NCBI RefSeq assembly: GCF_019599145.1
Contig: NZ_CP080647.1
Location: 4,712,001-4,776,000 of the forward strand
From: Streptomyces akebiae
GTDB lineage: Bacteria > Actinomycetota > Actinomycetes > Streptomycetales > Streptomycetaceae
Direction of reading: 5' to 3'
DNA length: 64,000 nucleotides
This document shows positions 42,165 to 49,554 of the stretch, piece after piece. Both the position numbers and the translations under genes were made by a program. Within the stretch, counting starts at the first letter, position 1. Every line of letters starts with the position of its first letter. The notes beneath the pieces were generated by a model, which ran no database searches, had not been told where the DNA came from, and saw nothing but the letters and a program-made list of their open reading frames with translations.

Positions 42165-42860
42165 TCAGCTCTTCTTGGGGCGCCGGACGCGCACGGCCAG
42201 TGTGGGTTGCCGGGCCAGGCCCAAGGACGTCAGGGCTTCGCCCAGCTCGGCTTCCAGGTCGGAGCGGACCTCCTCGAGATCGCGAAAATGGGCTCGTGCC
42301 CGGGCTTTGACCTTCCGGCGGCCGACATCGACCTGCGCCGACTGGACACCGGGCACCCGCATGGCCCGGTCGCGCAGAACCAGGGCCGCCGCGCGGCGGT
42401 CGAGCCCGGCGCGGACGTCCTCCGCCCCGGGGATGCCGGTGAGCTGCCGCATGGGCAGCAGCCTGCGCAGTCCCGGCGTCACGGCCAGCAGGAAGAGCCA
42501 CAGGCCGAGGGCCATCGCCACGGCGGCCCCGACGATCATCCAGACGTCGTCCAGGGGCCGTGTGGCCAGTTCCTCGGCGAGCCGCCGCCGCCAGCGCATC
42601 GCGGACCGGCCCGCGCGGACGGCGATCACGTCGTACAGGAGGAATCCGACGGCAACGGCGGACAGCAGGGCCACCAAGGCCGCGAAAATCCGCCGCCCCG
42701 ACCAGAAACGGCGCGCCGGCCGGCCTGGTTCATCCGTCGCCGTCGTCGCACCCGCGCCCGTCCCCGCCTCCGGGGTGCCATCGGCGGACTGAGCCGCCGG
42801 TCCGGATGCGGAGGGAGGGGCGCTGTCGCCGGTCGACTGCCGCCAGGTGTTCGCGCTCAT
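42165..42860 (-). CDS. DUF6286 membrane protein
   Basis: ATG 42860 overlaps the stop of the Gls24-like gene (ATGA). The 231-residue product has a disordered N-terminus of about 50 residues, two helices (IFAALVALLSAVAVGFLLYD and MIVGAAVAMALGLWLFLLAV) and a cytosolic alpha/beta domain (VPGVQSAQVDVGRRKVKARA). Such proteins accompany Asp23/AmaP genes in actinobacteria. Topology mirrors AmaP, suggesting a second membrane anchor. Confidence 0.8.
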   Translation of the reverse strand: MSANTWRQSTGDSAPPSASGPAAQSADGTPEAGTGAGATTATDEPGRPARRFWSGRRIFAALVALLSAVAVGFLLYDVIAVRAGRSAMRWRRRLAEELATRPLDDVWMIVGAAVAMALGLWLFLLAVTPGLRRLLPMRQLTGIPGAEDVRAGLDRRAAALVLRDRAMRVPGVQSAQVDVGRRKVKARARAHFRDLEEVRSDLEAELGEALTSLGLARQPTLAVRVRRPKKS

Positions 42861-43303
42861 CTCACCCTCTCCTGACGCGTGCGGCGCGTGTGCGCCGAGT
42901 GCAGCCTCTCGACCGACACCACGAGGTCGGACACCTCCATGCCGGCCCAAGTCCTGAGCCGCTCGGTGACCTCCCGGCGCACCGCGGCGCACTGCGCCCC
43001 GATGTCGGACGGATAGCCGAGCTCGACGGTGATGCGCATCCGTGCCTCGCCGAGCACCGCCTGCCGTCCGGCGGCGGACTCGGCGTCCCGTCCCGCGCTG
43101 GTCCGTTCCGGTGCCCGCCGCACGGCCGTGGTCACCTGTGGCGTCCGGTGGCCGGGCGGTACGCGGCCGGCCGACTCGGTGAACCGGCTCAGCGCCTCAC
43201 GCGCCACCCGGGCCGCGATCTTCGCGACGACCCGGTCGGTGACGGCGGTCGCCCCGCGCTCCCCGCGGGGGACGCCCGGACGCTCGTCGGCTTCCCCGCT
43301 CAC
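42857..43303 (-). CDS. Asp23/Gls24-family envelope stress protein, copy 2
   Basis: The 148-residue product has the family N-terminus ATAVTDRVVAKIAARVAREA and C-terminal ARMRITVELGYPSDIGAQCA with VSDLVVSVERLH. GTG 43303 overlaps the stop of the preceding small gene (GTGA), and its own stop overlaps DUF6286. It should form membrane-tethered oligomers under envelope stress. Confidence 0.82.
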   Translation of the reverse strand: MSGEADERPGVPRGERGATAVTDRVVAKIAARVAREALSRFTESAGRVPPGHRTPQVTTAVRRAPERTSAGRDAESAAGRQAVLGEARMRITVELGYPSDIGAQCAAVRREVTERLRTWAGMEVSDLVVSVERLHSAHTRRTRQERVR

Positions 43304-43527
43304 CGCCGCCAGTCTCCCCGAGCCTGTCGCCGGTCGTCGCGGATCCGATCCTGCCGGTCCCGGCGGCGGACGAAGTCGCCCGGTTCGAGATCACCTTCCA
43401 TGAACCGCCCGACCACGAGACCGACGATGCCCAGCCCCAGCACCAGCACGAAAGCCCAGAAGTCACCGAAATACGCGGCGAAACCCAGCGCCATTCCGGC
43501 CATCAATCCCACCACGGCCCTGCTCAT
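43300..43527 (-). CDS. Small membrane protein of the Asp23 cluster (DUF2273-like)
   Basis: ATG 43527 with AAGGAG 7 nt upstream is preferred over a start at 43542. The 75-residue product has two hydrophobic helices (AVVGLMAGMALGFAAYFGDF, WAFVLVLGLGIVGLVVGRFM) and a highly charged Arg/Asp tail. Position and topology match the small DUF2273 protein that accompanies Asp23 and AmaP genes. Confidence 0.75.
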   Translation of the reverse strand: MSRAVVGLMAGMALGFAAYFGDFWAFVLVLGLGIVGLVVGRFMEGDLEPGDFVRRRDRQDRIRDDRRQARGDWRR

Positions 43528-43565
43528 CACGCGCTCCTTCACTCAAGCGGGCTGCTCCGCCCCGG

Positions 43566-43997
43566 CTACTGGATCCGCTGGCGCCCCGCCCCTTCGTCCT
43601 CCTCGTCGGGCAGCTGCACGTCGCTGACCATGAGGTTGACTTCCACGACTTCCCGATCCGCCATCCGCTCCACCGCGGAGATCACGCTCTCGCGCACCGC
43701 ACCGGCCACGTCCGTGATCGAGACGCCGTAGTCGACGACGATCTCCAGATCGATGGCGGCCTGCAGCTCTCCGACCTCGACACTGACCCCGCGCGTGACG
43801 GACCTGCCGCTGTCCGTGCCAGGCATCCGCTCCCGCATGGATCCCATCGAGCGCGCGAATCCGCTGCCCAGGGCGTGGACGCCGGGCACGTCCCGTGCCG
43901 CCATCCCGGCGATCTTCTCCACCACCACATCGGCGACGGTCGTCCGGCCGCGAGTGCCGGGCGCACCGCCCTGTCCAACGCCGGTGTTCTCAGTCAT
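43566..43997 (-). CDS. Asp23/Gls24-family envelope stress protein, copy 1
   Basis: The 143-residue product starts at ATG 43997 after GGAGG. It shows TTVADVVVEKIAGMAARDVP, GVHALGSGFARSM, VEVGELQAAIDLEIVVDYGV and VERMADREVVEVNLMVSDVQ, a complete Gls24 domain. It is the first gene of a five-gene minus-strand cluster (two Gls24-like proteins, a DUF2273-like peptide, DUF6286 and AmaP). Confidence 0.92.
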   Translation of the reverse strand: MTENTGVGQGGAPGTRGRTTVADVVVEKIAGMAARDVPGVHALGSGFARSMGSMRERMPGTDSGRSVTRGVSVEVGELQAAIDLEIVVDYGVSITDVAGAVRESVISAVERMADREVVEVNLMVSDVQLPDEEDEGAGRQRIQ

Positions 43998-44051
43998 CGG
44001 GACATTCCTCCCTCATGAAACCCAGACAGGACTCACCTCAAGATTACAGCC

Positions 44052-44075
44052 GTTTTGATATCTTTTGATGGTATT
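44052..44075 (+). promoter_or_regulatory. Possible stress-sigma (SigB-like) promoter
   Basis: GTTT (44052-44055), 14 bp, then GGTATT (44070-44075) resembles the GTTT-N14-16-GGGTAT pattern recognised by SigB-type factors in Streptomyces. It lies in an AT-rich patch with a TTTTGAT direct repeat between the divergent Gls24 and 44199 genes. Confidence 0.35.
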
Positions 44076-44198
44076 GCAGACCGTGAGGTGGAGTGGTCGG
44101 ACGGGTGGCCTGAGCCCCTGCCCGCGGCCTCGCGGACACTCCGGGCGCAGCGCGGGCGGGGAGGGATCGCGGCCCCGGAAGAAGGAGGGTGGAAAGCC

Positions 44199-44966
44199 GT
44201 GGAAGCCGAGGCGTGGACGCAGGCGGTACGGCACCGGTTCGCCCCGGGCCGGTTCCTCCCGCTCGGCGGGCCCGAAGACGGGACATGGATCACCGAGCAG
44301 GCGGCCCTCCGGGATGTCGGGCGCGCGGCCGCCGGGATTCCCGGTGTCCGGCTGGAGGCCCTGCGCATCAGGCCGGCACCGCACGAGCCCGTGTCCGCGC
44401 CGGCCGTCCGGCCGCCGACCGGCGCGCTACCGCCTGGCCCGCTCAGGATCGAAGCCGCCTGCACGGCATCGCTCGCGCAGCCGCTGCCTGAGACCGCCGA
44501 CCGGTTGAGGAGCGCGCTGCTCGACGCGGCCCGCGAACAGCTCGGCCTGGCCACCGTGACAGCTGATCTGCGCATCACTGATCTCCTTGAAGGCCCGGAG
44601 ACGGGAGTGAAGCCGCGGCCCGCGGCGAAGGGCACGACGCCCGCACCGGAAGACACGGCCGCACGAGACTCACTCCCGGTGACCGGAGCAGGATCCCTGC
44701 GGGGGGTCGCCGGGGAGCTGGCGGACGTCGTGACGGGTGTTCCGGGCGTCGCCCGCCTCGCCGCCGTGTGGGGAAGCCGCCCGGTCATGGTGGCGGACCA
44801 TGACGATCCGCCCGGCCGGCACCTCGAAGTCCAACTCGCGGTCGCCCCCGGTCACCATCCGCTGGAAGTCGCCCGCGCCGTCCGGGACGCCGTGGCCGAC
44901 GCGGCCACCACCGGCGCCACGGGCCCGGTCACCGTGACCGTCCTCATCACGGGGACCGCGGCCTGA
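44199..44966 (+). CDS. Asp23-cluster-associated protein of unknown function
   Basis: GTG 44199 with AAGGAGGG upstream is preferred over the longer frame from 44055, which has no ribosome site. The 255-residue product has two halves, each with a Gls24-like pattern: VGRAAAGIPGVRLEALRIRP and a later LADVVTGVPGVARLAAVWGS, then HLEVQLAVAPGHHPLEVARA. I recall similar genes beside Asp23 clusters carrying the uninformative label nucleopolyhedrovirus P10 family. It diverges from the Gls24 operon. Confidence 0.7.
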   Translation: MEAEAWTQAVRHRFAPGRFLPLGGPEDGTWITEQAALRDVGRAAAGIPGVRLEALRIRPAPHEPVSAPAVRPPTGALPPGPLRIEAACTASLAQPLPETADRLRSALLDAAREQLGLATVTADLRITDLLEGPETGVKPRPAAKGTTPAPEDTAARDSLPVTGAGSLRGVAGELADVVTGVPGVARLAAVWGSRPVMVADHDDPPGRHLEVQLAVAPGHHPLEVARAVRDAVADAATTGATGPVTVTVLITGTAA

Positions 44967-45050
44967 AGATCACGGAGACCACCGCCACGACGGCGGCATC
45001 GGCCCGGGTGACCGGCGACGCTTCCTCCCACCGGGCTTCCGTGCGCTCGC

Positions 45051-45548
45051 TCAGGTCCGTTCGCCCGGCTCCGCTCGCCCGGTGCCGGCGCCGGTGTCGA
45101 TGAGGATCTGTTCGGCCCGCCTCCCGCTGCCTGCGCGGACGGCCTCGGCCATGGCGGCGCGCGCGGCGTCGGGCGTCGCGTCCGGCGGGACCACGAGGAG
45201 GGAGAAGAGATCCTGCTCGCCCCGGGTGACGAGGATGGTGTCGTCGCCGACCGGGAAGGAGTCGATATGGATGACGCGGTCGTCGATGGTCATCCGCGTC
45301 GGCAGCCCTTCCCAGGCTTCCCTGTCCAGACCGACACGCGTGACCGGGCCGAGGTGCTCGGTCAATGCGCTGATCAGGCTGGGGAGTTCGGCGGCGATGT
45401 CGCGGGAGCGGGGCCACCACACCCCGTCGAGCACGCCCTGCCGGTCATGCGTCGTCTCCAGCCGGACGACAACCGTCCCGGGCCGCACGGCCCGGTGGAC
45501 CGCGTCCGGGAGGAGTCTGGTCACCCTCGGGGAGTCGGAGTCGGCCAT
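45051..45548 (-). CDS. DUF5994 protein, copy 2
   Basis: The 165-residue product contains the family core GVLDGVWWPRSRDIAAELPS, VTRVGLDREAWEGLPTRMTI and LFSLLVVPPDATPDAARAAM. It is shorter than copy 1 and has no serine-rich leader. It is convergent with the gene ending at 44966. Function unknown. Confidence 0.82.
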   Translation of the reverse strand: MADSDSPRVTRLLPDAVHRAVRPGTVVVRLETTHDRQGVLDGVWWPRSRDIAAELPSLISALTEHLGPVTRVGLDREAWEGLPTRMTIDDRVIHIDSFPVGDDTILVTRGEQDLFSLLVVPPDATPDAARAAMAEAVRAGSGRRAEQILIDTGAGTGRAEPGERT

Positions 45549-45738
45549 CGCACTCGCCTGCCTACCTGGGATGAGGGGACCGAGTGGCTCCTCGTTCTCA
45601 CCGTACTCCCGCCCCCCCCCGACAGCGGCCGGGGAGCCCGCCGGTCACGCGCAGGAGCCGCGGGGACCGTGGGGGCCGCGGGAGTAGAGTGAAAGATCCG
45701 GCCCGTCTCGTACGGGGACATCGAACTCCGAGGTCGCC

Positions 45739-45990
45739 ATGCGGTCCCTGGAAACACCCTCGGACGGACACGCCGAGGTCCGCGTCGTCGCCGCCTCGCC
45801 CGAGGTCGCGCGTCGGATCGCGGAGGTACTCCGCCGTTGCTTCGACGCCACCGAGCAGCGCAGCTATCCCGCCGGCCCCGACGGCGGGACGCGCCTCGAC
45901 CTCACCGTGGACACCACCCGCGCGGCGGAACCCGCTCGGTCCTGGCTGGAGACCAGCCGTTCCCACGACGAGGGCCGGCGGCACGAGTGA
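45739..45990 (+). CDS. Conserved small protein (83 residues)
   Basis: GAGG about 5 nt before ATG 45739. The product contains VRVVAASPEVARRIAEVLRR, FDATEQRSYPAGPDGGTRLD and LTVDTTRAAEPARSWLETSR. This is a compact alpha/beta pattern I recognise as a recurrent Streptomyces hypothetical, without known function. It is flanked by DUF5994 genes on both sides. Confidence 0.7.
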   Translation: MRSLETPSDGHAEVRVVAASPEVARRIAEVLRRCFDATEQRSYPAGPDGGTRLDLTVDTTRAAEPARSWLETSRSHDEGRRHE

Positions 45991-46146
45991 GGCGATGGTC
46001 GGAGCGGTGCGTTCGGTCTGTTCGGGGAGTAGCGTGAGGTCATCGGGAGCACTTCGCGCGCCGGCACCGATACCGGTGTCGTTCCTGGTGAGCGACGACG
46101 CCGGACGACTGCCTCCGCGCAGGGGGTCCGGAGACGGGTCCGCACG

Positions 46147-46710
46147 ATGTCCGCGACCACCGACCGTGCCTTGCTGAGCGCCACACCCTTCGGGGTCCCG
46201 CCCGCACGCCTCGCCCTCGCACCCGACGGTCCTCCCCGCGAAGACGTCGGACCGCGACCGCACGGCGCCTGGTGGCCCCGCACACGTGATCTGACACAGG
46301 AACTCCCCCCGCTGGCCGACGTACTGGACCCGCTGCGGGGGAGGGTCACCCGGATCGGCGTCAACCCCCGCTACTGGCCGATCATTCCGCGCAGGATCTA
46401 TGTCAACGGCCGTGTGGTGCAGGTCGGTTGGTTCACCTCGGAGCTGGATCCGCACCAGATCCTGCTGCTGTCCGGCACGGTGGTCCGCTGGAACCTCCTG
46501 GTGATCCCCCCGGAGACCGCCGACCCGTCCGCCTCCCGGCTGATGGCCGCAGCGAGCGCCTGCGCCGGTCCGCGGTCCACCGCGTCCGCCCTCATGGCGG
46601 CGGAACGGCCGGACGGCACCGCCCCGTCGTACGGGACCGGATCCGGTCCGGCCGGCGACGGACACGCGACAGCCGACCGCGGGGACGCGGCGGCGGCCGC
46701 CGCCTCATAG
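46147..46710 (+). CDS. DUF5994 protein, copy 3
   Basis: The 187-residue product shows HGAWWPRTRDLTQELPPLAD, VNPRYWPIIPRRIYVNGRVV and RWNLLVIPPETADPSASRLM. It is closest to copy 1 (same WPxxPR and RWNLLV motifs). The C-terminal 40 residues are Ala/Gly-rich and variable. It converges with copy 4 and overlaps it by 6 bp. Function unknown. Confidence 0.82.
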   Translation: MSATTDRALLSATPFGVPPARLALAPDGPPREDVGPRPHGAWWPRTRDLTQELPPLADVLDPLRGRVTRIGVNPRYWPIIPRRIYVNGRVVQVGWFTSELDPHQILLLSGTVVRWNLLVIPPETADPSASRLMAAASACAGPRSTASALMAAERPDGTAPSYGTGSGPAGDGHATADRGDAAAAAAS

Positions 46711-47111
46711 CGACGGGCCGGGTCGGACCTGACCGCCCGCGGCGGCCGACATGAGCGGTTCCGCGGCTTCCTCGGTCGTGTCCGGCGGCACGACCAGCAG
46801 GTCCCGGCGTCCCCGGCCGGGTGCGAGCAGCACGACGGTGCGCGGGGCGGATTCCCCCGGCATTCTGCGCAGTCGTACGACCTGGTGGGAGACGAGGATC
46901 CGGCCGGGCCACGTGGCCCCGCTGACCGTGACACTGGTGATCTGGCCCCATGTACGCGGCAACCCGGCCAGCAGGTGCGGAAGTTCGGTGAGCAGGTCGT
47001 ACGAACGGGGCCACCACGCGCCGTCGACGGCCCGGGGCAGCTCCCCCTGGGGGGCCAGGAGCAGGCGCGGACCGGCTGGGAGGGAAGCGGGGCCTGCAGT
47101 GCGGTGGTCAT
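46705..47111 (-). pseudogene. DUF5994 protein, copy 4, N-terminal frameshift
   Basis: The core AVDGAWWPRSYDLLTELPHL, VSGATWPGRILVSHQVVRLR and RRDLLVVPPDTTEEAAEPLM ends properly at 46705. The only start with a ribosome site (AGGAG, ATG 47111, MTTALQAPLPSQPVR) is in another frame. A one-base change near the CCCAGCCGG stretch (about 47073-47082) would restore MTTALQAPLPSQ-AGPRLLLAP. It is either a recent pseudogene, a sequencing error or uses an unrecognised start. Confidence 0.65.
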
Positions 47112-47488
47112 GATGGCTCCTGCCAACTGCCGTGCGCGATCGGGTGGTTGACGTCGAGCACGACGGGGGCGGCTGACGGTCGACGCCGTGCCGGGCGCTG
47201 TGGGACAGGCGTGGTGGGGCTGGGTGCCTCGGAGGGGCTTCTCCGCCTCGGCGTGGACCGCTGGGACGGAGGTGCGGGCCGGGGCCACGGGCTGCCCCTG
47301 GTGGACGGGTGGTGTGCTGGAGACGACCTGTCGGATGGGCACGACGCACCCTCGTTCGCCCGACCGTACTCCCCGAGCCGGGAATCCCCCGGAGATCGCC
47401 GGTCAGGCCCCCCCGATGGGGGCGCTCGGGCCGGTGCGCGTTGACACGGATCGTCGCCGGACGTTGACTGACGGGACGGCGCAGGGCC
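47112..47488. other. Gene-free spacer
   Basis: About 375 bp in which both strands have open but featureless frames. No motif, repeat or hairpin stands out. Confidence 0.35.
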
Positions 47489-47598
47489 GTGAAGGGCAGG
47501 GCCGACCGGGTTGCCGGCAGCCTGAAACAGGCCGCCGAGAAGACCGAGGGCGTCCTCGGGCGGCGACCCCCAACGCAACGGAAGCGGTACACACGAAG
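47489..47598 (+). CDS. Possible CsbD-like fragment
   Basis: GTG 47489 opens VKGRADRVAGSLKQAAEKTE then GVLG, which resembles the repeated KGxxxxxxGxxKxAxGK pattern of CsbD stress proteins. After about 25 residues the similarity ends and the frame runs into the next gene, so this is at best a truncated copy. Confidence 0.3.
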
Positions 47599-47943
47599 AT
47601 GTACGACCAGACACGCGCCCAGCAGCCCGCCGACCGGCCCCCGGGCGTCTCCGGGAGCCGCGCCACGGGCCCGGAACCACTGCTCCCGTCCGACGAGCGG
47701 GACAAGATCGTCCGGCGCCTCGGACACGCCCTGAACACCTTCGCGGACGCTCCGGACAAGGCCCTGGAAGAGGCCGAGACCGCCTTCGACGAGGCCACCG
47801 CCGCGCTGATGCACGCCCTCGCGGACCGGCGGAGCGCCTTGCGCACGGGCTGGCAGGACCGGGACCCCGAGACGCAGTCCGCCGAACTGCGGATCGCGCT
47901 CCGGGAGTACCGGGAGATCACCGGGCGGCTGCTGCGCGCCTGA
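47599..47943 (+). CDS. Hypothetical helical protein
   Basis: ATG 47599 begins a 114-residue product with a disordered Pro/Arg-rich N-terminus and a helical domain: LPSDERDKIVRRLGHALNTF, EEAETAFDEATAALMHALAD and RIALREYREITGRLLRA. I remember this helical domain from unnamed Streptomyces stress-cluster proteins, usually with a longer N-terminus. The ribosome site is weak, and a start further upstream in frame is possible. Confidence 0.55.
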   Translation: MYDQTRAQQPADRPPGVSGSRATGPEPLLPSDERDKIVRRLGHALNTFADAPDKALEEAETAFDEATAALMHALADRRSALRTGWQDRDPETQSAELRIALREYREITGRLLRA

Positions 47944-48460
47944 ACCGGGCGGCTGCCGGGCGCGAACGACCACAGCTTCGCGTGCCGAGCGCCTGCCCGG
48001 CGCCTTCCGACGGCCGCCAGTCGTCCGCTCCACGGTCTCGCCACGCGGGGGATGCGGGGCGAGCAGATGAAGGACTCCGCAAGCGCCGGGCGGGCTCCCC
48101 AGGGTGATCAGCCCGCACGGCCACCGAGCACCCTTCGGGCGGCCCGCCTGTCGGCATGCCGAGGCGGAGGAGCGGGGGCTTCCCGCACGGCCGTGCGAGG
48201 GCGGCGCCGGTGGACCGTGCCGGTGACCTGCCGACCGTGCGGCCCGCGTGTGCCCCCTACGGCCGCCACCGCGCCGGGGACACACGACCTCCGGTGAGGC
48301 ACCGTGCGGCGTCGGCGATGCCCGGCTCACCCTTTCCGGTTGGCGATCATCCGCACCGGGCATCAGCACCGGGCAGGCCCGGCCGGGCAGGACACGCCGC
48401 GGCCCGGCGAGCGGCCACGGCCATGGTGGTCGGATGGCCCAGGAGGGGAAGTGATCCGCC
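47944..48460. other. Gene-free spacer
   Basis: About 515 bp with no supported gene on either strand. A GGAGGGGAAGTGATCC segment at its end serves the next gene. Confidence 0.35.
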
Positions 48461-48877
48461 ATGCGTACGCATCGGCGTACCCATAGGCGTTCCGCGCAAG
48501 TCGAGTACCTGCTGCCCGACGAGGCCGAATCGGCGGGCAGGGCACGCAAGTTGACCTCGCAGTTCCTCACCCGGTCGGACCGCCGGACGGCGGGGCTCGA
48601 CGCCGAGCACATCGGCGACGCGACCCTCATCGTCTCCGAGCTGGTCACCAACGCCACACGGCACGGCGGCACCTGTCGGCTGCGCCTGCGGGTGTCCGAC
48701 ACACAGGTGACCGTCGAGGTCTACGACAGCAGCCCGGGCCGACCCGTCGTGCGGCCGCCGACGACCTGGAGCGAGAGCGGGCGGGGTCTCGCCATGGTGC
48801 GGTGCCTGGCGCAGCGCTTCGACATCGTTCGGGTCGCCGGGGGTGGCAACAGAGTGCGCGCGGTGCTGGCCCTGTGA
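48461..48877 (+). CDS. HATPase (anti-sigma kinase-like) protein
   Basis: The 138-residue product has a short basic leader and a single HATPase_c_2 domain: ATLIVSELVTNATRHGGTCR (N box), VEVYDSSPGRP (G1) and SESGRGLAMVRCLAQRFDIV (G2). It is the kinase-type half of a partner switch, matching the STAS and PP2C proteins elsewhere in the island. No sigma factor is adjacent. Confidence 0.9.
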   Translation: MRTHRRTHRRSAQVEYLLPDEAESAGRARKLTSQFLTRSDRRTAGLDAEHIGDATLIVSELVTNATRHGGTCRLRLRVSDTQVTVEVYDSSPGRPVVRPPTTWSESGRGLAMVRCLAQRFDIVRVAGGGNRVRAVLAL

Positions 48878-49172
48878 CCGGCCCGGCGGCGCACTCGGAC
48901 CGTGCCTCCTCGTGAGCGCGCTCCCGACCCGCCGAGGTGGCGAAATACCCGTCGGTTCGCAGGAGAAAATCTGAAACGGGCGCGGGAGAATTTCTTGCGC
49001 CGGGCGGTGGAGCGGAATTATCGGCGACAGGCGGGCGAGCATTCCGTGCTACTGTCGAGACAAGTTGCAGTTGTGGTTGCCAAAAGGTTCATTTTCCGAC
49101 GGGCTGATCATCACGGCGACACGGAGAGCGCACGAGGCGCACTCCGAGCACCGTTTCCGAAGGAGAAATGAC
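48878..49172. other. Long leader region of the cold-shock gene
   Basis: About 295 bp without a gene, AT-richer than its surroundings. TGCTACTGTCGAGAC (49048-49062) contains a possible -10 element, and the following AAGTTGCAGTTGTGGTTGCC is reminiscent of other Streptomyces cold-shock leaders. A long structured 5' untranslated region would be normal for a csp gene. Confidence 0.4.
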
Positions 49173-49376
49173 ATGGCCACCGGTACTGTGAAGTGGTTCA
49201 ACGCCGAAAAGGGCTTCGGCTTCATCGCGCAGGACGGCGGCGGCGCCGACGTCTTCGCCCACTACTCGAACATCGCCACCCAGGGCTTCCGCGAGCTGCA
49301 GGAAGGCCAGAAGGTGTCGTTCGAGATCGCTCAGGGCCAGAAGGGCCCGACCGCCGAGAACATCGTTCCGGCCTGA
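49173..49376 (+). CDS. Cold-shock protein (CspA family)
   Basis: AAGGAG about 7 nt before ATG 49173. The 67-residue product is a single cold-shock domain: [20 protein letters not shown] (RNP1 KGFGFI), ADVFAHYSN (RNP2) and [19 protein letters not shown]. It binds single-stranded RNA/DNA and melts structure in the cold. A strong hairpin follows, and a DEAD-box helicase lies immediately downstream. Confidence 0.96.
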   Translation: MATGTVKWFNAEKGFGFIAQDGGGADVFAHYSNIATQGFRELQEGQKVSFEIAQGQKGPTAENIVPA

Positions 49377-49400
49377 CAACGGCACTGACGCATACTTCGC

Positions 49401-49436
49401 AGCTGGGGCCCGCACCTTGGGGTGCGGGCCCCAGCT
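49401..49436. terminator. Strong hairpin terminator after csp
   Basis: AGCTGGGGCCCGCACC-TTGG-GGTGCGGGCCCCAGCT is a perfect 16-bp stem 24 bp after the stop codon. Confidence 0.88.
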
Positions 49437-49554
49437 CGCTGCATTTTCAGGGTGATTCCCCCCTGCCCCATTCGGCACGCTCTCGCAATTCTCTGCGCCG
49501 TTCTTTGCGCTGCGGGAATTCCTTGATACGCGCCCGCATCGAGGAAGGTTCCGC

